Of a stretch of 30,632 nucleotides of DNA, positions 7,228 to 17,090 are shown one piece after another. Source of the stretch: a virus; IMG/VR virus record IMGVR_UViG_3300037328_000122, positions 1 through 30,632 of that record, one strand, 5' to 3'. Position numbers and translations under genes: made by a program. The notes under the pieces are model-generated. The model searched no databases. It was not told where the DNA came from and was given only the letters and a program-made list of their open reading frames with translations. Position 1 is the stretch's first letter. Every line of letters begins with the position of its first letter.

Positions 7228-7640
7228 GCTTCACAAAACTTAAAGAAGACTTTGGCAATGTAGCGATTAATAAAATTGGTTTTCAAACTTTTACATTTGG
7301 ATTCTTATCACTAATGAATGACGGGAATATTAACTATCCATTAATGCTTTTAACGCCTCCACGGAAAAGGAGTAATTTTGAAAACGATAGTATCTCTTTT
7401 GATATTGTAATCTACATTAGTGAACTCGATTTTTATCGCAATGGAGAACAATTAGCAGAAGAAGATAAAACCGATATTTGGGACAGTTTGGATAAAATGA
7501 TGTTAGAATTTTGCGAGGAACTACCTAATGAATATCGAATCCAAGGCGGTATAACGACGGAACCCAACTCGCATTCCTTTAATGATTCTGTAATACTCCA
7601 TAAAGTAGTGTTTACAGTAATACTTGATAAATATTGTTAG
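7224..7640 (+). CDS. Putative tail terminator/minor structural protein
   Basis: A protein of 138 residues with alternating strand and helix and no TM or signal. It contains the segments LMLLTPPRKRSNFENDSISFDIVIYI and VILHKVVFTVILDKY, which suggest a beta-rich core with two long strands. Size and position (between the tail chaperone and a gp10-like neck/tail-completion protein) suit a tail terminator or head-tail joining protein, but no diagnostic motif is visible. It starts inside the stop of the preceding small gene. A gap holding the compound palindromic element follows. Confidence 0.6.
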   Translation: MSFTKLKEDFGNVAINKIGFQTFTFGFLSLMNDGNINYPLMLLTPPRKRSNFENDSISFDIVIYISELDFYRNGEQLAEEDKTDIWDSLDKMMLEFCEELPNEYRIQGGITTEPNSHSFNDSVILHKVVFTVILDKYC

Positions 7641-7663
7641 GATGAGAATACAATAAACAAAAC

Positions 7664-7707
7664 AGTACTTAAATATTTCGAGTACTGTCTTAAAAACTTT
7701 TTAAGTC
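7664..7707. repeat. Compound palindromic element, copy 1
   Basis: Two AGTACT arms (7664-7669, 7681-7686) flank a central AAATATTT. With flanking AC and GT the stem becomes 8 bp. A second near-perfect palindrome, CTTAAAAA-C-TTTTTAAG, follows at 7689-7705. The whole lies between two late genes, 6 bp before the ATG at 7714. A second copy lies at 29419-29460, where the 23-bp first part is the exact reverse complement of this one while the second part keeps the same orientation. It could act as a terminator, an RNA-processing hairpin or a protein-binding site. Confidence 0.85.
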
Positions 7708-7713
7708 TGGATA

Positions 7714-8190
7714 ATGAAGAAAGGATTGTTACCAATTGCGAAAACACTTGAAAACATGATTAAAGAGGAATTACAATCTCAAAATCATATTGCCAAAAAA
7801 AATCTTTACAATAGTATTGAGGTAATTGTGGCACAAGAAATTGGAGGGTGGAAAATAGTTGGTAAGTATCTTTATTATGGCGACTTTGTGGAAAGTGGCA
7901 GAAAGGCTGGGGTGAAGCGTGTGCCTTTGGATGTCTTAATTGAATGGATAAAAGATAAGAAGATTAATTTACGAGGTAAGGACGAACGCTCGGTGGCGTT
8001 CGCAATCCAAGCGGCAATATTTAAAAAAGGTATTCCAACGGATGGAGATGACAAAAAGAAGAAATTTGTAAGTCGTACTTTGGAGGAGAATCAAAAGCAA
8101 ATTGAAAAAATGATAAGAGATGCCGTTTACGTTCTTTTTGAGGCATCTATAAACCACTTTATTACTAATACTCAAATCGAAATAAAATAA
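7714..8190 (+). CDS. HK97 gp10-like neck/tail-completion protein
   Basis: A protein of 158 residues. It shows the recurrent pattern of the HK97-gp10/tail-completion group: YYGDFVESGRK (54-64), a following Pro (71), EWIKDKKI (77-84), AFAIQAAIFKKGIP (95-108). In known phages this protein sits at the head-tail interface or closes the tail. It starts 6 bp after the compound palindromic element, an unusual leader for this operon. The stop overlaps the next ATG (TAATG). The family call rests on motif memory and has not been checked by alignment. Confidence 0.75.
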   Translation: MKKGLLPIAKTLENMIKEELQSQNHIAKKNLYNSIEVIVAQEIGGWKIVGKYLYYGDFVESGRKAGVKRVPLDVLIEWIKDKKINLRGKDERSVAFAIQAAIFKKGIPTDGDDKKKKFVSRTLEENQKQIEKMIRDAVYVLFEASINHFITNTQIEIK

Positions 8191-8546
8191 TGTCTAGACG
8201 TAAAAAAATAGTTCTGAAGAAGGAAAAGGCGTTACCTTTCAATATAAAAGTAATGGCAGAAAAGACAGTCGAAGTGGCTAAAGAATATGGACTCGAAAAG
8301 GCTACTGAATTAATAGATGCCACAATGAGATTAATCTCTTCAGCATTCCAAGCTGGTCACTCTAAAATACAATTAAAAGTAAAATTCAATGCTTATCGAA
8401 GAGTTGTGGAGAACGCAAATGTGGGAATTAAAATAGATAACTCTGCCTTTGAAAAGCTTATTAAGATGACTGAAAACAGGATGTCGTTAACTGGTAAAAT
8501 AAGAAAATTGGACTCTAAATTCAACACCAATGATAACAATAACTAA
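8190..8546 (+). CDS. Hypothetical protein, 118 aa
   Basis: A basic, helical protein (MSRRKKIVLKKEKALPF at the N-terminus) with a middle helix-rich region (KATELIDATMRLISSAFQAG) and an Asn-rich C-terminal end. There are no TM segments or cysteines. It is coupled to the preceding gene by TAATG and overlaps the next by 17 bp, so it is translated within the tail cluster. I do not recognise it. A tail or neck accessory role is inferred from position. Confidence 0.75.
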   Translation: MSRRKKIVLKKEKALPFNIKVMAEKTVEVAKEYGLEKATELIDATMRLISSAFQAGHSKIQLKVKFNAYRRVVENANVGIKIDNSAFEKLIKMTENRMSLTGKIRKLDSKFNTNDNNN

Positions 8547-9603
8547 GAATCCGAGTGATCACAATAGCGTGTATAAATCTATAATATTCGTTTGTACAAG
8601 TAACGTGTCCGCTGCCTCTCTAATTTTAGAGTGCAAGGTTTATATTTCGTCATCTTTGGCAGTTACTTTGACTGCTAAAAAAGTTGATGGTGTCTTTGAA
8701 TTTAATTTGAACAATGTTTTAAAGGCTTTCTTGGAGTTTGAATTTGTAAACAATACGGTTGGAACTTATGACGTACCTAAGTCATTAAGACCGTTCTATT
8801 GTGTCTTTACGGAGTATTACGACAACTCCATTGGAATACTTAGTACGGGTAGTACAACGACATCAAGTACTTACAAAGCAAACATGATTAATCTTGACTA
8901 TTATAGTTCAAACCTTGATAGTTTTATCCTAAAAGATACTACATCTAATTTTCTGACAAACGCCCCAAATTATCAATATATTGGAATCAATGAAAAGGCA
9001 TATTTATATTTCATAACTAATCTAGAGTACGTTGTATTGGTAATTGAAAAATTTGTAGGAAACTCGAATACCGCAACTAATTATTCGGGTTCTATAACCA
9101 ACGGCTGCGGAGTTTTTATAGTTGAAGTCCCTGCATCCGATGTAGATAAGATGGAAATATGGCTTGAGGATAGTGGAGAAGAAAGAATATCAAAAGTCGT
9201 AACTTTTAAAGTTAGGAATCCTTGTAAGGCTTACAGACTTGAGTGGATTAATAACCTTGGCGGACTTGATTGTTTTAACTTTACAGGAAACGTCACAATA
9301 AGTAGTGAAACTCAAAAAACCGAAATTGAAAAGTATCTACCCAATAGCCATCAACCCGATTTTCACAAAGTTGGAATACTCCAAAGCAGTACTCAAAAAA
9401 TGGTAAATGTTTTTAGTGGATTCGTGAGCGAGTTAACAGCAAATTGGTTAGTGGAGTTACAAGCCTCAAAGTCCGTTTGGCTTAATGAAGAAGGAACCCG
9501 AAAAGCAATAACAATAAAATCGAGTTCCATTACATCCAAGAGTTCCGGAACTCTGGTTCAACTAAGTTTAAACTTTTCGTTTGAGGCTTTTGATAATTAT
9601 TAA
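8530..9603 (+). CDS. Tail structural protein, distal-tail type
   Basis: A protein of 357 residues, rich in Ser, Thr, Asn and aromatic residues in beta-like alternation. A region around 236-252 (YRLEWINNLGGLDCFNFTG) matches a pattern I associate with Bacteroidota phage and phage-like tail proteins (W-x-N-x-L-G-G-x-D). The C-terminal part (WLVELQASKSVWL) also looks like a beta-sandwich tail protein. It lies between a tail-completion protein and the large 865-residue tail protein, where a distal tail or tail-tip adaptor would be expected. The exact tail position is inference. Confidence 0.65.
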   Translation: MITITKNPSDHNSVYKSIIFVCTSNVSAASLILECKVYISSSLAVTLTAKKVDGVFEFNLNNVLKAFLEFEFVNNTVGTYDVPKSLRPFYCVFTEYYDNSIGILSTGSTTTSSTYKANMINLDYYSSNLDSFILKDTTSNFLTNAPNYQYIGINEKAYLYFITNLEYVVLVIEKFVGNSNTATNYSGSITNGCGVFIVEVPASDVDKMEIWLEDSGEERISKVVTFKVRNPCKAYRLEWINNLGGLDCFNFTGNVTISSETQKTEIEKYLPNSHQPDFHKVGILQSSTQKMVNVFSGFVSELTANWLVELQASKSVWLNEEGTRKAITIKSSSITSKSSGTLVQLSLNFSFEAFDNY

Positions 9604-9605
9604 TT

Positions 9606-9860
9606 ATGGCAAACTTACCAAGATTTAAGAATATTCCAGAGCCACCGATTAAAGGCGATGTTAACAGTAGAAATCAAAATTGTTGTATAATAGCTTTAGG
9701 ATATTTAATAGATGCCTATGAACTCGAAATCATAGTATTTGAAGATCTTAAAGTAGATTCTATTGATGTACACAGAGATATTGAATTAACTATTAAAATC
9801 ACTACTTTAAAAGTGGTAATAAATGATTTAAAAAGAATCGTCATCCAAAAAAATCAATAA
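9606..9860 (+). CDS. Small hypothetical tail-cluster protein, 84 aa
   Basis: An 84-residue protein with a CC pair at 27-28 and a strand-rich C-terminal half (LTIKITTLKVVINDLKRIVI). It starts 3 bp after the preceding stop and overlaps the next gene by one base (TAATG). I do not recognise it. The tight packing marks it as a genuine member of the tail operon. Confidence 0.75.
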   Translation: MANLPRFKNIPEPPIKGDVNSRNQNCCIIALGYLIDAYELEIIVFEDLKVDSIDVHRDIELTIKITTLKVVINDLKRIVIQKNQ

Positions 9861-10228
9861 TGATAAAACCTTTAAAAACCGAAGCGAGTACAGACTATTT
9901 AAGCAATGATAAAACATTTGGAAATGATTTGTTAGAATCCGCAATTAAAGTTGCCGTTGATGCTTACATGGTAGTATTTAAGAAGAAATTACTCGAATCT
10001 TTGTCTAAACTTGGATTCTTATTTGAAAATGAATTTGAATTTGAAGATTTTTGTTCCAACAGGGTAGGGAGGGTAGAATATGAAGATAAACTTAAAGTAG
10101 ATTATTTTCTGGACTATGAACCACAGAAACCCGACTGCATTTTATTAATGACAACGGAAGAAAAAAGTGTTCAAATAAAACAACTCGAATCCTCAAACGG
10201 AATTATTTATAATGTTTTAATCGGATAA
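9860..10228 (+). CDS. Small hypothetical tail-cluster protein, 122 aa
   Basis: An acidic protein of 122 residues. It begins with a helix (LLESAIKVAVDAYMVVFKKKLLESLSKLGFLF written here as a description of residues about 25-55 is too long to quote fully; key parts are LLESAIKVAV and KKKLLESLSKL), followed by an acidic stretch EFEFEDF. A central amphipathic helix and several strands are likely. There is no TM segment. It is translationally coupled to the preceding gene. I do not recognise it. Confidence 0.75.
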   Translation: MIKPLKTEASTDYLSNDKTFGNDLLESAIKVAVDAYMVVFKKKLLESLSKLGFLFENEFEFEDFCSNRVGRVEYEDKLKVDYFLDYEPQKPDCILLMTTEEKSVQIKQLESSNGIIYNVLIG

Positions 10229-10237
10229 AATCTAAAA

Positions 10238-12835
10238 ATGAATAACACACGCCTTTATATTAATAATGAATTACTCGATGTTTCCAAAAGCATTGAAACC
10301 CTATTCGATTATTCCGTAATTGACATTAGAAACACGAAAGAACGTTCTAATGCGGTTTCCTATTTAATCGAGTTGGATGCAACGGATAAAGTAAGACGTG
10401 TGTTTGGGTTTCCAGATTATATTACCTCAAAAGATGCCATCCGACTATCCAAAAAATATACCGCAAGGCTTGAGAGTTCTAGTACCTTAATTTCTGGTAG
10501 AGTAAAGTTTTCAAAAGTTAAGATAGTTGATAATAAAACAGTATTCGAGTTCTATATAATTGGGAATAGTGGTAATTGGGCAAACGATTTAATCGAGTTA
10601 ATGCTTTGGGACTTGGACTTTTGGGACTACTCGCATCCGTGGACCCAAACAAGCCAAGAGTCTGCTGAAGTTCCAAACGCCATTAAACCTTACATTTATC
10701 CTGTGATAAATAGTGACTTTTTAGGCGTTTTTTACGTTCACAAAGCTATTCTAGCAAACTCCAATAAAACAGAATTTATAATCAATGGAGAAGTATTCCC
10801 GAATGACTTTTCCAATAAAGATATATTGATTTTTAGATTTGAAGAAGACACCTATAATATTTTAGAGAACTCATTTACTGTCACCAATGACTATGATGGT
10901 AAAGGAAACTCTAAAATATTATGTGATAACATTCAATTTGTAGCAGATGGATATGGGTATATTGAAATAGTTGGCAGAAACAACAGATTAAGAGTTACGG
11001 ACAGGTACCCTGTTATAAACGTTGCTGAAGTATTCCAGAGAATCTTTTTAGGCATCGGTTTCAAGATAGAATCTAATTTCTTGAATAATATACTATCTAA
11101 AAAATACATCGCTCATGAGCAATTTACAGGCTTTGATGGTCAACTAAGATTTGAAGATAATTTCAAATTTAGAGCAGGTATTAATGAAGATAAAGTCGTT
11201 TCCAATGGAACATCAAGTACGGCCGAGTATATTATAGAATTTGACAATGTAGATTATCAAACCAATTTTGACAACACTAATTCCTTTGAAGTATCGAATC
11301 ATCTTTACAACCCGAGGGCAGCCTTAACACAGACTTTCTACTTCGCTTTAAGGTTTACTGTCACCAAATCAATGGTGTTACAATTCTTTGTAGTTGTTGA
11401 GGATGCCTCTGGAAATAAGTCATATCAAAATGGAGTTGGCACGGCTACTTATACAGGAACCCACTACATTGAAACGACTACATTTTCCTACATGGAAATT
11501 CCAATAACCTCAAAGGTCTATATTATAGTTAGATACTTGTCATCCGATGGAGATATAACATTTCTGAAGGGTGCTTGTCGGTTTGAGAATAGATTGAGAT
11601 TTATTCCAAAGAGCGAAGGAGATACCATCCATCTAATGCGATTCTTACCACAATGGTCACAACTCGAATTTATAACTTCTATAATTAGGAACTTTGAATT
11701 AATCGTTATGACAGACTTGGAGAAACGTGTTATATACATAGAAGATTACGACAAGTTTTACGACTACTCAAATGTTATAAGTTGGGAAGATAAAGTGGAC
11801 GCAAGTAAGGAACTTGAAATATTCGAGATAATGGATGAGAAGGGAAAAAATACTCGATATAAGTATAAACAGGATGACAATGATTTTCAACTTACTTACT
11901 TAAAAAATATTTTCAATATCGACTATGGCAGTTCCGTAGTTTCAAACAATAGCCAATTTAAGGGAAAGGAAACTGATGAGATAGAATTTGATTTTTCAGC
12001 TACATTTATGGACTTTATTGGACAAATTGGATTGAATGAGCTGAAGCTTCCGAAAATTCGATTAATTGAAAAGTTTGAAGGTCATGGAGTAAGAATCCTT
12101 CATTATGATGGCTTAAAGACATTGTCATCCGATACTTGGAAACAAGGCAGTACGACACGAACTAATGTACCACATTTATTCTTCTTCGATGACGAAAATG
12201 TAAACATGAATAGTTTAAATATGGATGACCAAGTTAATTGTGTCGGATTGGTAACTAAACATTTTCAGCAGTTCATAAATGAAGTAGAACAAAGCAAATT
12301 GCTTTCTGGGTACATATACTTTAGTCCTTATGACATCGCTGGTTTCAATAATGTTAATTCATTAAGGAGAGATTATAGGAGTATCTACAAAATAAGATTA
12401 AGAAATGAATTAATTTTGGCACGGATTAATAAAATATCAAAGTACGACCCTAATGATGTAGGTTCGACTTATACGGAGTTTGTACAAATCTTATCAAAAA
12501 GATTCTTACCAATTTATCAAATACCGATTTTTGAATTTTATGAAATTACGTCTTCATTCAATTTAGAGGCAGAAGAACTTACAATTACAGTTAAGGTTAA
12601 AAATATTGGTGGAGTGACTGGTACAACTTCTGTTTCCTTTAATTATAGAGGCACCGAACAAACAGAATCCAAACAACTATATTCGGGTGAAATTGACACC
12701 TTGAGTGTTACTTTTGAAGTTACGGCAATCGTATTTGGTGGAGGTCTTACAATTAATGTGAGCAGCCTACCCGGACGTGTGGAATGGATTTATTTTGGCA
12801 AAGACTTTGTCAAATCTTACTTTTTTCAGTACTAA
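10238..12835 (+). CDS. Large tail-tip/hub-type structural protein
   Basis: A protein of 865 residues. The N-terminus (SIETLFDYSVIDIRNTKERS) followed by YLIELDATDKVRRVFG resembles the start of large tail proteins of Bacteroidota phages, which open with a short beta domain describing parameter-like strands. The centre is beta-rich with many aromatic residues. The last 90 or so residues (LTITVKVKNIGGVTGTTSV and onwards) read as an immunoglobulin-like beta-sandwich of the CARDB type. Position just upstream of the tape measure and after a distal-tail-like gene supports a tail-tip or baseplate hub role. I see no lysozyme or peptidase motif. Function is inferred from order and composition. Confidence 0.7.
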   Translation: MNNTRLYINNELLDVSKSIETLFDYSVIDIRNTKERSNAVSYLIELDATDKVRRVFGFPDYITSKDAIRLSKKYTARLESSSTLISGRVKFSKVKIVDNKTVFEFYIIGNSGNWANDLIELMLWDLDFWDYSHPWTQTSQESAEVPNAIKPYIYPVINSDFLGVFYVHKAILANSNKTEFIINGEVFPNDFSNKDILIFRFEEDTYNILENSFTVTNDYDGKGNSKILCDNIQFVADGYGYIEIVGRNNRLRVTDRYPVINVAEVFQRIFLGIGFKIESNFLNNILSKKYIAHEQFTGFDGQLRFEDNFKFRAGINEDKVVSNGTSSTAEYIIEFDNVDYQTNFDNTNSFEVSNHLYNPRAALTQTFYFALRFTVTKSMVLQFFVVVEDASGNKSYQNGVGTATYTGTHYIETTTFSYMEIPITSKVYIIVRYLSSDGDITFLKGACRFENRLRFIPKSEGDTIHLMRFLPQWSQLEFITSIIRNFELIVMTDLEKRVIYIEDYDKFYDYSNVISWEDKVDASKELEIFEIMDEKGKNTRYKYKQDDNDFQLTYLKNIFNIDYGSSVVSNNSQFKGKETDEIEFDFSATFMDFIGQIGLNELKLPKIRLIEKFEGHGVRILHYDGLKTLSSDTWKQGSTTRTNVPHLFFFDDENVNMNSLNMDDQVNCVGLVTKHFQQFINEVEQSKLLSGYIYFSPYDIAGFNNVNSLRRDYRSIYKIRLRNELILARINKISKYDPNDVGSTYTEFVQILSKRFLPIYQIPIFEFYEITSSFNLEAEELTITVKVKNIGGVTGTTSVSFNYRGTEQTESKQLYSGEIDTLSVTFEVTAIVFGGGLTINVSSLPGRVEWIYFGKDFVKSYFFQY

Positions 12836-12845
12836 AAATAATAAT

Positions 12846-15800
12846 ATGGCAAACAAGACAATTGCTTTTGAAATAGAAGTACTTGGTCATTCAAAAACAG
12901 TCGAGAATATTGCCAAGGTAGAAGTAGCCTTGGCAAAAACATCCAAGGCGAAATCCGATTTAAAAAAGGAAATCAAGTCAGCAGATAAGGTCATAAGCCA
13001 ATATGACGACAACCTCAAAAAACTAACGGATTCTTATAAGGAATCCAACTCTAATTTAAAGTTATACGCCGATGCTCAAAGGAAAGTGGAGAAGCGTGTA
13101 AGAGATGGCAAAATGACAACTACCGAAGCGGACTCTGCACTGTTTAAGCTATCCAAAAGATTAAAGTCCAATATTGTATCGGAACAACAATATAATAAGG
13201 CTGTGAAGGCTTTGAACGACAGCAGAGATAAATCTAATCTCATTCTGTCCAAAGAAGAAACACAATTAAAAAAAATAATTGCAGAAACAAAGGTCTTACA
13301 GAATCAAAAAAAGTCACTAAACAAGGCTTTAAACGATGAGAGTAAGGCTTTGGAGAAAAATGTAGGCTCGATGTCGCATTTTCGAGTTGAAGTAAAGAAT
13401 CTTCAAGATGAATTGGATGGTCATGTGAAAGGAATTTCCATAACAAATAAGGCATATGACGAACTTTACAAAAAAGTTGGGGAAGGCAAAAAGAAAATAG
13501 TGGATTTTGATCAGGGTTTAAACGACGGAAGGTCAAACGTGGGAAGGTACAAAGACAGTTTGATGAACTTGGCTGGTGGCTTTGGTGACTTTGGCGGTTT
13601 AATTTCTGGACTTGGCAAAGGTGCTGCAACGGGTGCTATATTTGGGGCAATTGCTACTGGTGCCGTGGCAGCGGCAGTTAAGGTGAATGAATTGGTTTCC
13701 GAGTTTTCAGTATTTCGTGATAAAGTAGCTTTGTTAAGTAACGCCACAGGAGATGAATTGGATAAAATTGTGGTCCAAGTGGATAAAATTGCCAACACGT
13801 ATGGTAAGGAACAGGATGAACTATTGGAAGCTACCAAAAACTTTTCATTGCAATATGGAATATCTTTTTTAGAGGCATCGGAATTAATTGAGGGTGGCTT
13901 TCAAGGCGGTGCCGATGCGAGTGGTAAGTTTTTGGATTTGGTAAAGGAGTACCCATCGCAATTTAAAAATGCGGGTCTGTCTGCAAAGGATTTTATAGAT
14001 GCCGCAACTGCTAATGAACTCTTAGGATTTTATAATGACAAAGGAGTTGACGCAATAAAGGAGTTTGGACTTTCTGTCACCGAACAAAGTAAGACAACTG
14101 AAGATGCATTCCAAAAAGCTTTTGGAGTAGAATACGCAGATAAATTCTTCAAAGACATCAATGATGGAACCGTGTCTGTGGGGAGTAGTATAGAAGTTTT
14201 TGTTAAAAAGATTCGAGATTCTAATCTACCAATTAAAGAACAACAGACTTTAATTGCAGACGTGTTCAAAGGTGCTGGTGAGGATGCCGCAATCCTTTCT
14301 GAAGTCGGTCTTCAGTATCTTGAAACCGTAACTGATATGCGTAATGGTACTAAAGAATTGACAGTCGAACAACAGGCATATTTGGACAGAACCAATAATT
14401 TAGCGGATGCCAACGAACGACTATCTACTGCTAAAAATGAATTGACTAAATTACTGGCAGACGAGAGCGGTGCTTTTAACGTTTTGCAGACCGAGGCACA
14501 AGCCTTTTTAATAGAAACCCTCAATGAATTGATAGTCGCATTTTCGCCTGTCATTGAAACTTTTAAGGAGTTGTTTAGTAGCCTTGGCGAGTATTACTCA
14601 ATGCTATTCGATACGGGAGAAGCTACGGAGGGTGTATCGGATGAAGGCAGTATAATGGCAGAAGTTTTTGATGTAGTTGCTGGGGTGCTTACTTTTGTTG
14701 TGGATGTATTGACAAACGTTGTAGATGCCGTGTTGTGGGGAATTAAAAACATAGATCTATTATCATTTGCATTTGATTTGTTAAGAAATTATGTCCAAAA
14801 TTGGATGAACCTTCTCAAAAATCTACCCAATATTTTAAATGGTGTAATTGCTGGTGCTACTCAAATGAAGGACAATCTTATAAACGCCTTTAAGGATATT
14901 TTACTACAGATGGAAATCTTAAAACTGGAGGCAGAAAAACTTAATCCCTTTGGTAAGACGAGTGAAAATTTAGATAAAGAAATACTAAAACTAAAGGCAA
15001 AAAGAGTAGATATATTGCGTTCGGGCAAAAGTGTTGGCGAGGCATTTAAAGAAGGGTTCACTGGTAGTATAGATGACTTGGAAACTGAAAAGGCAGTTAG
15101 CAAGGCGAGTGCGGATGCGGCTGCAAAAGCTAAAGAGGATGCGGCAAAAGCCGAAGTTATGGAACAGAAGGCGATGGAAAAAGCCAAACTTACCAAAGCC
15201 GAAAATGAGAAGGCAGCGAAGGCAGCTGAAAAGAAAGCGAAGGCAGCTGAAAAGGAGGCTGAAAAACTTAAAAAAGAACAGGAGAAGAAAGCAGAAGAAA
15301 AGATTAAGGCAGCTGAAAAATTGGCGAGTGAATTACAAAAAATACAAAGAAAGGCAACAGAAGAAGAGTTAAAAAACCTCGAAGATGGAATAATAAAGGA
15401 CAAGAAATTAAAACAAGATAGATTCTCAAACGATATTGAAGACTTGAAACTCCAATTAATCAATAAGGAATCACTATCTAAAAATGAGATCCTTTTTAAC
15501 GAGTCAATTAATAAAATAATTGAGCAACGTGAAATAGAACATTCTAGCAACCTTTCTGACATTGATGAAAAATATGCTTTGAAGTCTAAAGCGGAAACAG
15601 AAAATTCTTATAAATTCAAAGCAGATAAACTGGATGACGAACTTGCCATTCAAAACAATTTTGCCCAACTTACAATAGTTGGGGAAGAAGAGTTGGCGGA
15701 AGCTAAAAAGAAAATTGCTTTAGATATTGCCAATCAAAAGTTAAAACTAATAAGAGCCGAGTTGGAATCTACAGGAGTATTGAATGAAGACCAATTAAGC

Positions 15801-16817
15801 CAACTGAAAAAATTGCAGTCCGAAATTCAATCCTTACAGGCACCTGTTAAGGCTACAGGATTCGTAAACAAAGCGAATGACTTTAGACAGGATTCGGGAA
15901 CTGCTATCAATACAGGCATTGGTAACTTGTTTGGTACGGATGAAGAAGGTGGTCAGCAAGTCAAAGATGCCGCAATTGGATTGGCAAATGACGTGTTTAA
16001 TGGAATATCGGATGCAAAGGCTGCCCAAATTCAAAGCCAATTACAACAGGACTTGGAATATTACAAGAGTCGTGCAGAAATGGAGTTACAGACTTTGGAT
16101 GCTCAAAAAGCAGCTGGATTAATTACTGAAGAAGAATACTCCAAAGGTAAGGAAGACATAGAAACCAGAGCCAGAGTGCAGTCCGAGAAAGCTAGTGAAA
16201 TAGCACTCGAAAAGGACAAGAAGTTAAAAAAACGAATGGCGGTAATAAATGCAGCGGCAGCCATTCTTACTGTATTGGCGACTACTCCATTTCCAGCTTC
16301 GCTTTTTGCAGCGGCAGCCATTGGAGTAAAGGCGGCTTTTGAAGTTGCGGCAATTGACAAAGCAGAAAAAGGTATGTACTTAGATACAGGTCGTCTTCAT
16401 AGCGAAGGTGGAGAATTAATCGAAATTGAAAAGGGGGAGGCAGTAATAAACCGAAAAGCTTTGGCATCAAAAGAAAGATTAAATCTAACAGGTACTCCAT
16501 TACAAATTGCAGATTCTTTAAACACTTACAAGGGTACAGGACGGAGTTTTTTGAAGGGTGCTGGAATAAAAGCCGTGGGAGGTAGATTACCAACTTTGGC
16601 AAATGGTGGCTTTAGTGGTAAGTTGCCAACTTCATTAACGCCACCATTTGTTCAACAACAGCAGATGAATAACAATAACATGAACAAATTTGGAGAGATG
16701 CTATCCGATAGAATTACTAAAGCGATTAATGATAAAAAAGTAATTGTGACGACTAAAGACATAATTGCAAAAACGGATGAGGTAGAACAGGTAAAAATAA
16801 ATTCTACATGGCTTTAG
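12846..16817 (+). CDS. Tail tape measure protein
   Basis: The frame is open from 12777, but the ATG at 12846 is preferred because it lies after the preceding stop and follows an AT-rich leader. The product has 1323 residues. It has long coiled-coil stretches (about 15-220 and 750-1000, including an Ala/Lys/Glu-rich block near 750-840). There is a Gly/Ala hydrophobic segment near 245-285 (GAIFGAIATGAVAAAV), more hydrophobic helices near 560-650, and an Ala-rich hydrophobic stretch near 1135-1170. The C-terminal motif SEGGELIEIEKGEAVINRKAL is characteristic of tape measures. The protein sets tail length and may insert in the host membrane during DNA entry. At about 0.15 nm per residue the tail would be near 200 nm. 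Confidence 0.93.
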   Translation: MANKTIAFEIEVLGHSKTVENIAKVEVALAKTSKAKSDLKKEIKSADKVISQYDDNLKKLTDSYKESNSNLKLYADAQRKVEKRVRDGKMTTTEADSALFKLSKRLKSNIVSEQQYNKAVKALNDSRDKSNLILSKEETQLKKIIAETKVLQNQKKSLNKALNDESKALEKNVGSMSHFRVEVKNLQDELDGHVKGISITNKAYDELYKKVGEGKKKIVDFDQGLNDGRSNVGRYKDSLMNLAGGFGDFGGLISGLGKGAATGAIFGAIATGAVAAAVKVNELVSEFSVFRDKVALLSNATGDELDKIVVQVDKIANTYGKEQDELLEATKNFSLQYGISFLEASELIEGGFQGGADASGKFLDLVKEYPSQFKNAGLSAKDFIDAATANELLGFYNDKGVDAIKEFGLSVTEQSKTTEDAFQKAFGVEYADKFFKDINDGTVSVGSSIEVFVKKIRDSNLPIKEQQTLIADVFKGAGEDAAILSEVGLQYLETVTDMRNGTKELTVEQQAYLDRTNNLADANERLSTAKNELTKLLADESGAFNVLQTEAQAFLIETLNELIVAFSPVIETFKELFSSLGEYYSMLFDTGEATEGVSDEGSIMAEVFDVVAGVLTFVVDVLTNVVDAVLWGIKNIDLLSFAFDLLRNYVQNWMNLLKNLPNILNGVIAGATQMKDNLINAFKDILLQMEILKLEAEKLNPFGKTSENLDKEILKLKAKRVDILRSGKSVGEAFKEGFTGSIDDLETEKAVSKASADAAAKAKEDAAKAEVMEQKAMEKAKLTKAENEKAAKAAEKKAKAAEKEAEKLKKEQEKKAEEKIKAAEKLASELQKIQRKATEEELKNLEDGIIKDKKLKQDRFSNDIEDLKLQLINKESLSKNEILFNESINKIIEQREIEHSSNLSDIDEKYALKSKAETENSYKFKADKLDDELAIQNNFAQLTIVGEEELAEAKKKIALDIANQKLKLIRAELESTGVLNEDQLSQLKKLQSEIQSLQAPVKATGFVNKANDFRQDSGTAINTGIGNLFGTDEEGGQQVKDAAIGLANDVFNGISDAKAAQIQSQLQQDLEYYKSRAEMELQTLDAQKAAGLITEEEYSKGKEDIETRARVQSEKASEIALEKDKKLKKRMAVINAAAAILTVLATTPFPASLFAAAAIGVKAAFEVAAIDKAEKGMYLDTGRLHSEGGELIEIEKGEAVINRKALASKERLNLTGTPLQIADSLNTYKGTGRSFLKGAGIKAVGGRLPTLANGGFSGKLPTSLTPPFVQQQQMNNNNMNKFGEMLSDRITKAINDKKVIVTTKDIIAKTDEVEQVKINSTWL

Positions 16818-17056
16818 AAACAAAGTATAAATCAATACTAACTGCCGCATCCTATGTACTTGGAGTAGAAATAAATGATGTTTCGCAATTATCGGACAGT
16901 CAATTGATATTCTTTAGTAGTCTGTCAAAATACGAGTTGAACCGTACCTTCATTCAGTCAGAGATTCTTCAAGGGCGATTTTATACGGAAATAGCTAATA
17001 AGTATAATGTGAGTAAAGAACACGTTAAGGATGTCGCAAATAGGCTTAAAAAGTAG
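16808..17056 (+). CDS. Small HTH-like protein at the end of the tail operon
   Basis: An 82-residue protein overlapping the tape measure gene by 10 bp. The C-terminal part (GRFYTEIANKYNVSKEHVK at about 56-74) has the spacing of a helix-turn-helix: helix, short turn around N-V-S, recognition helix. It could be a DNA-binding regulator or a packaging accessory. It is the last gene before an inverted repeat and a 240-bp non-coding gap, so it might control the head operon that follows. I do not recognise a family, and the HTH reading is by eye. Confidence 0.7.
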   Translation: MALETKYKSILTAASYVLGVEINDVSQLSDSQLIFFSSLSKYELNRTFIQSEILQGRFYTEIANKYNVSKEHVKDVANRLKK

Positions 17057-17090
17057 TTTAAAAGTGGATGTTCATCCAATAAAGTAAAAA

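Noticed and set aside
14861-15562. 233-codon minus-strand frame opposite the tape measure gene
   Set aside because: Its Ser/Phe/Ala-rich sequence is the reverse complement of the Ala/Lys/Glu coiled coil. There is no leader, neighbour or domain.
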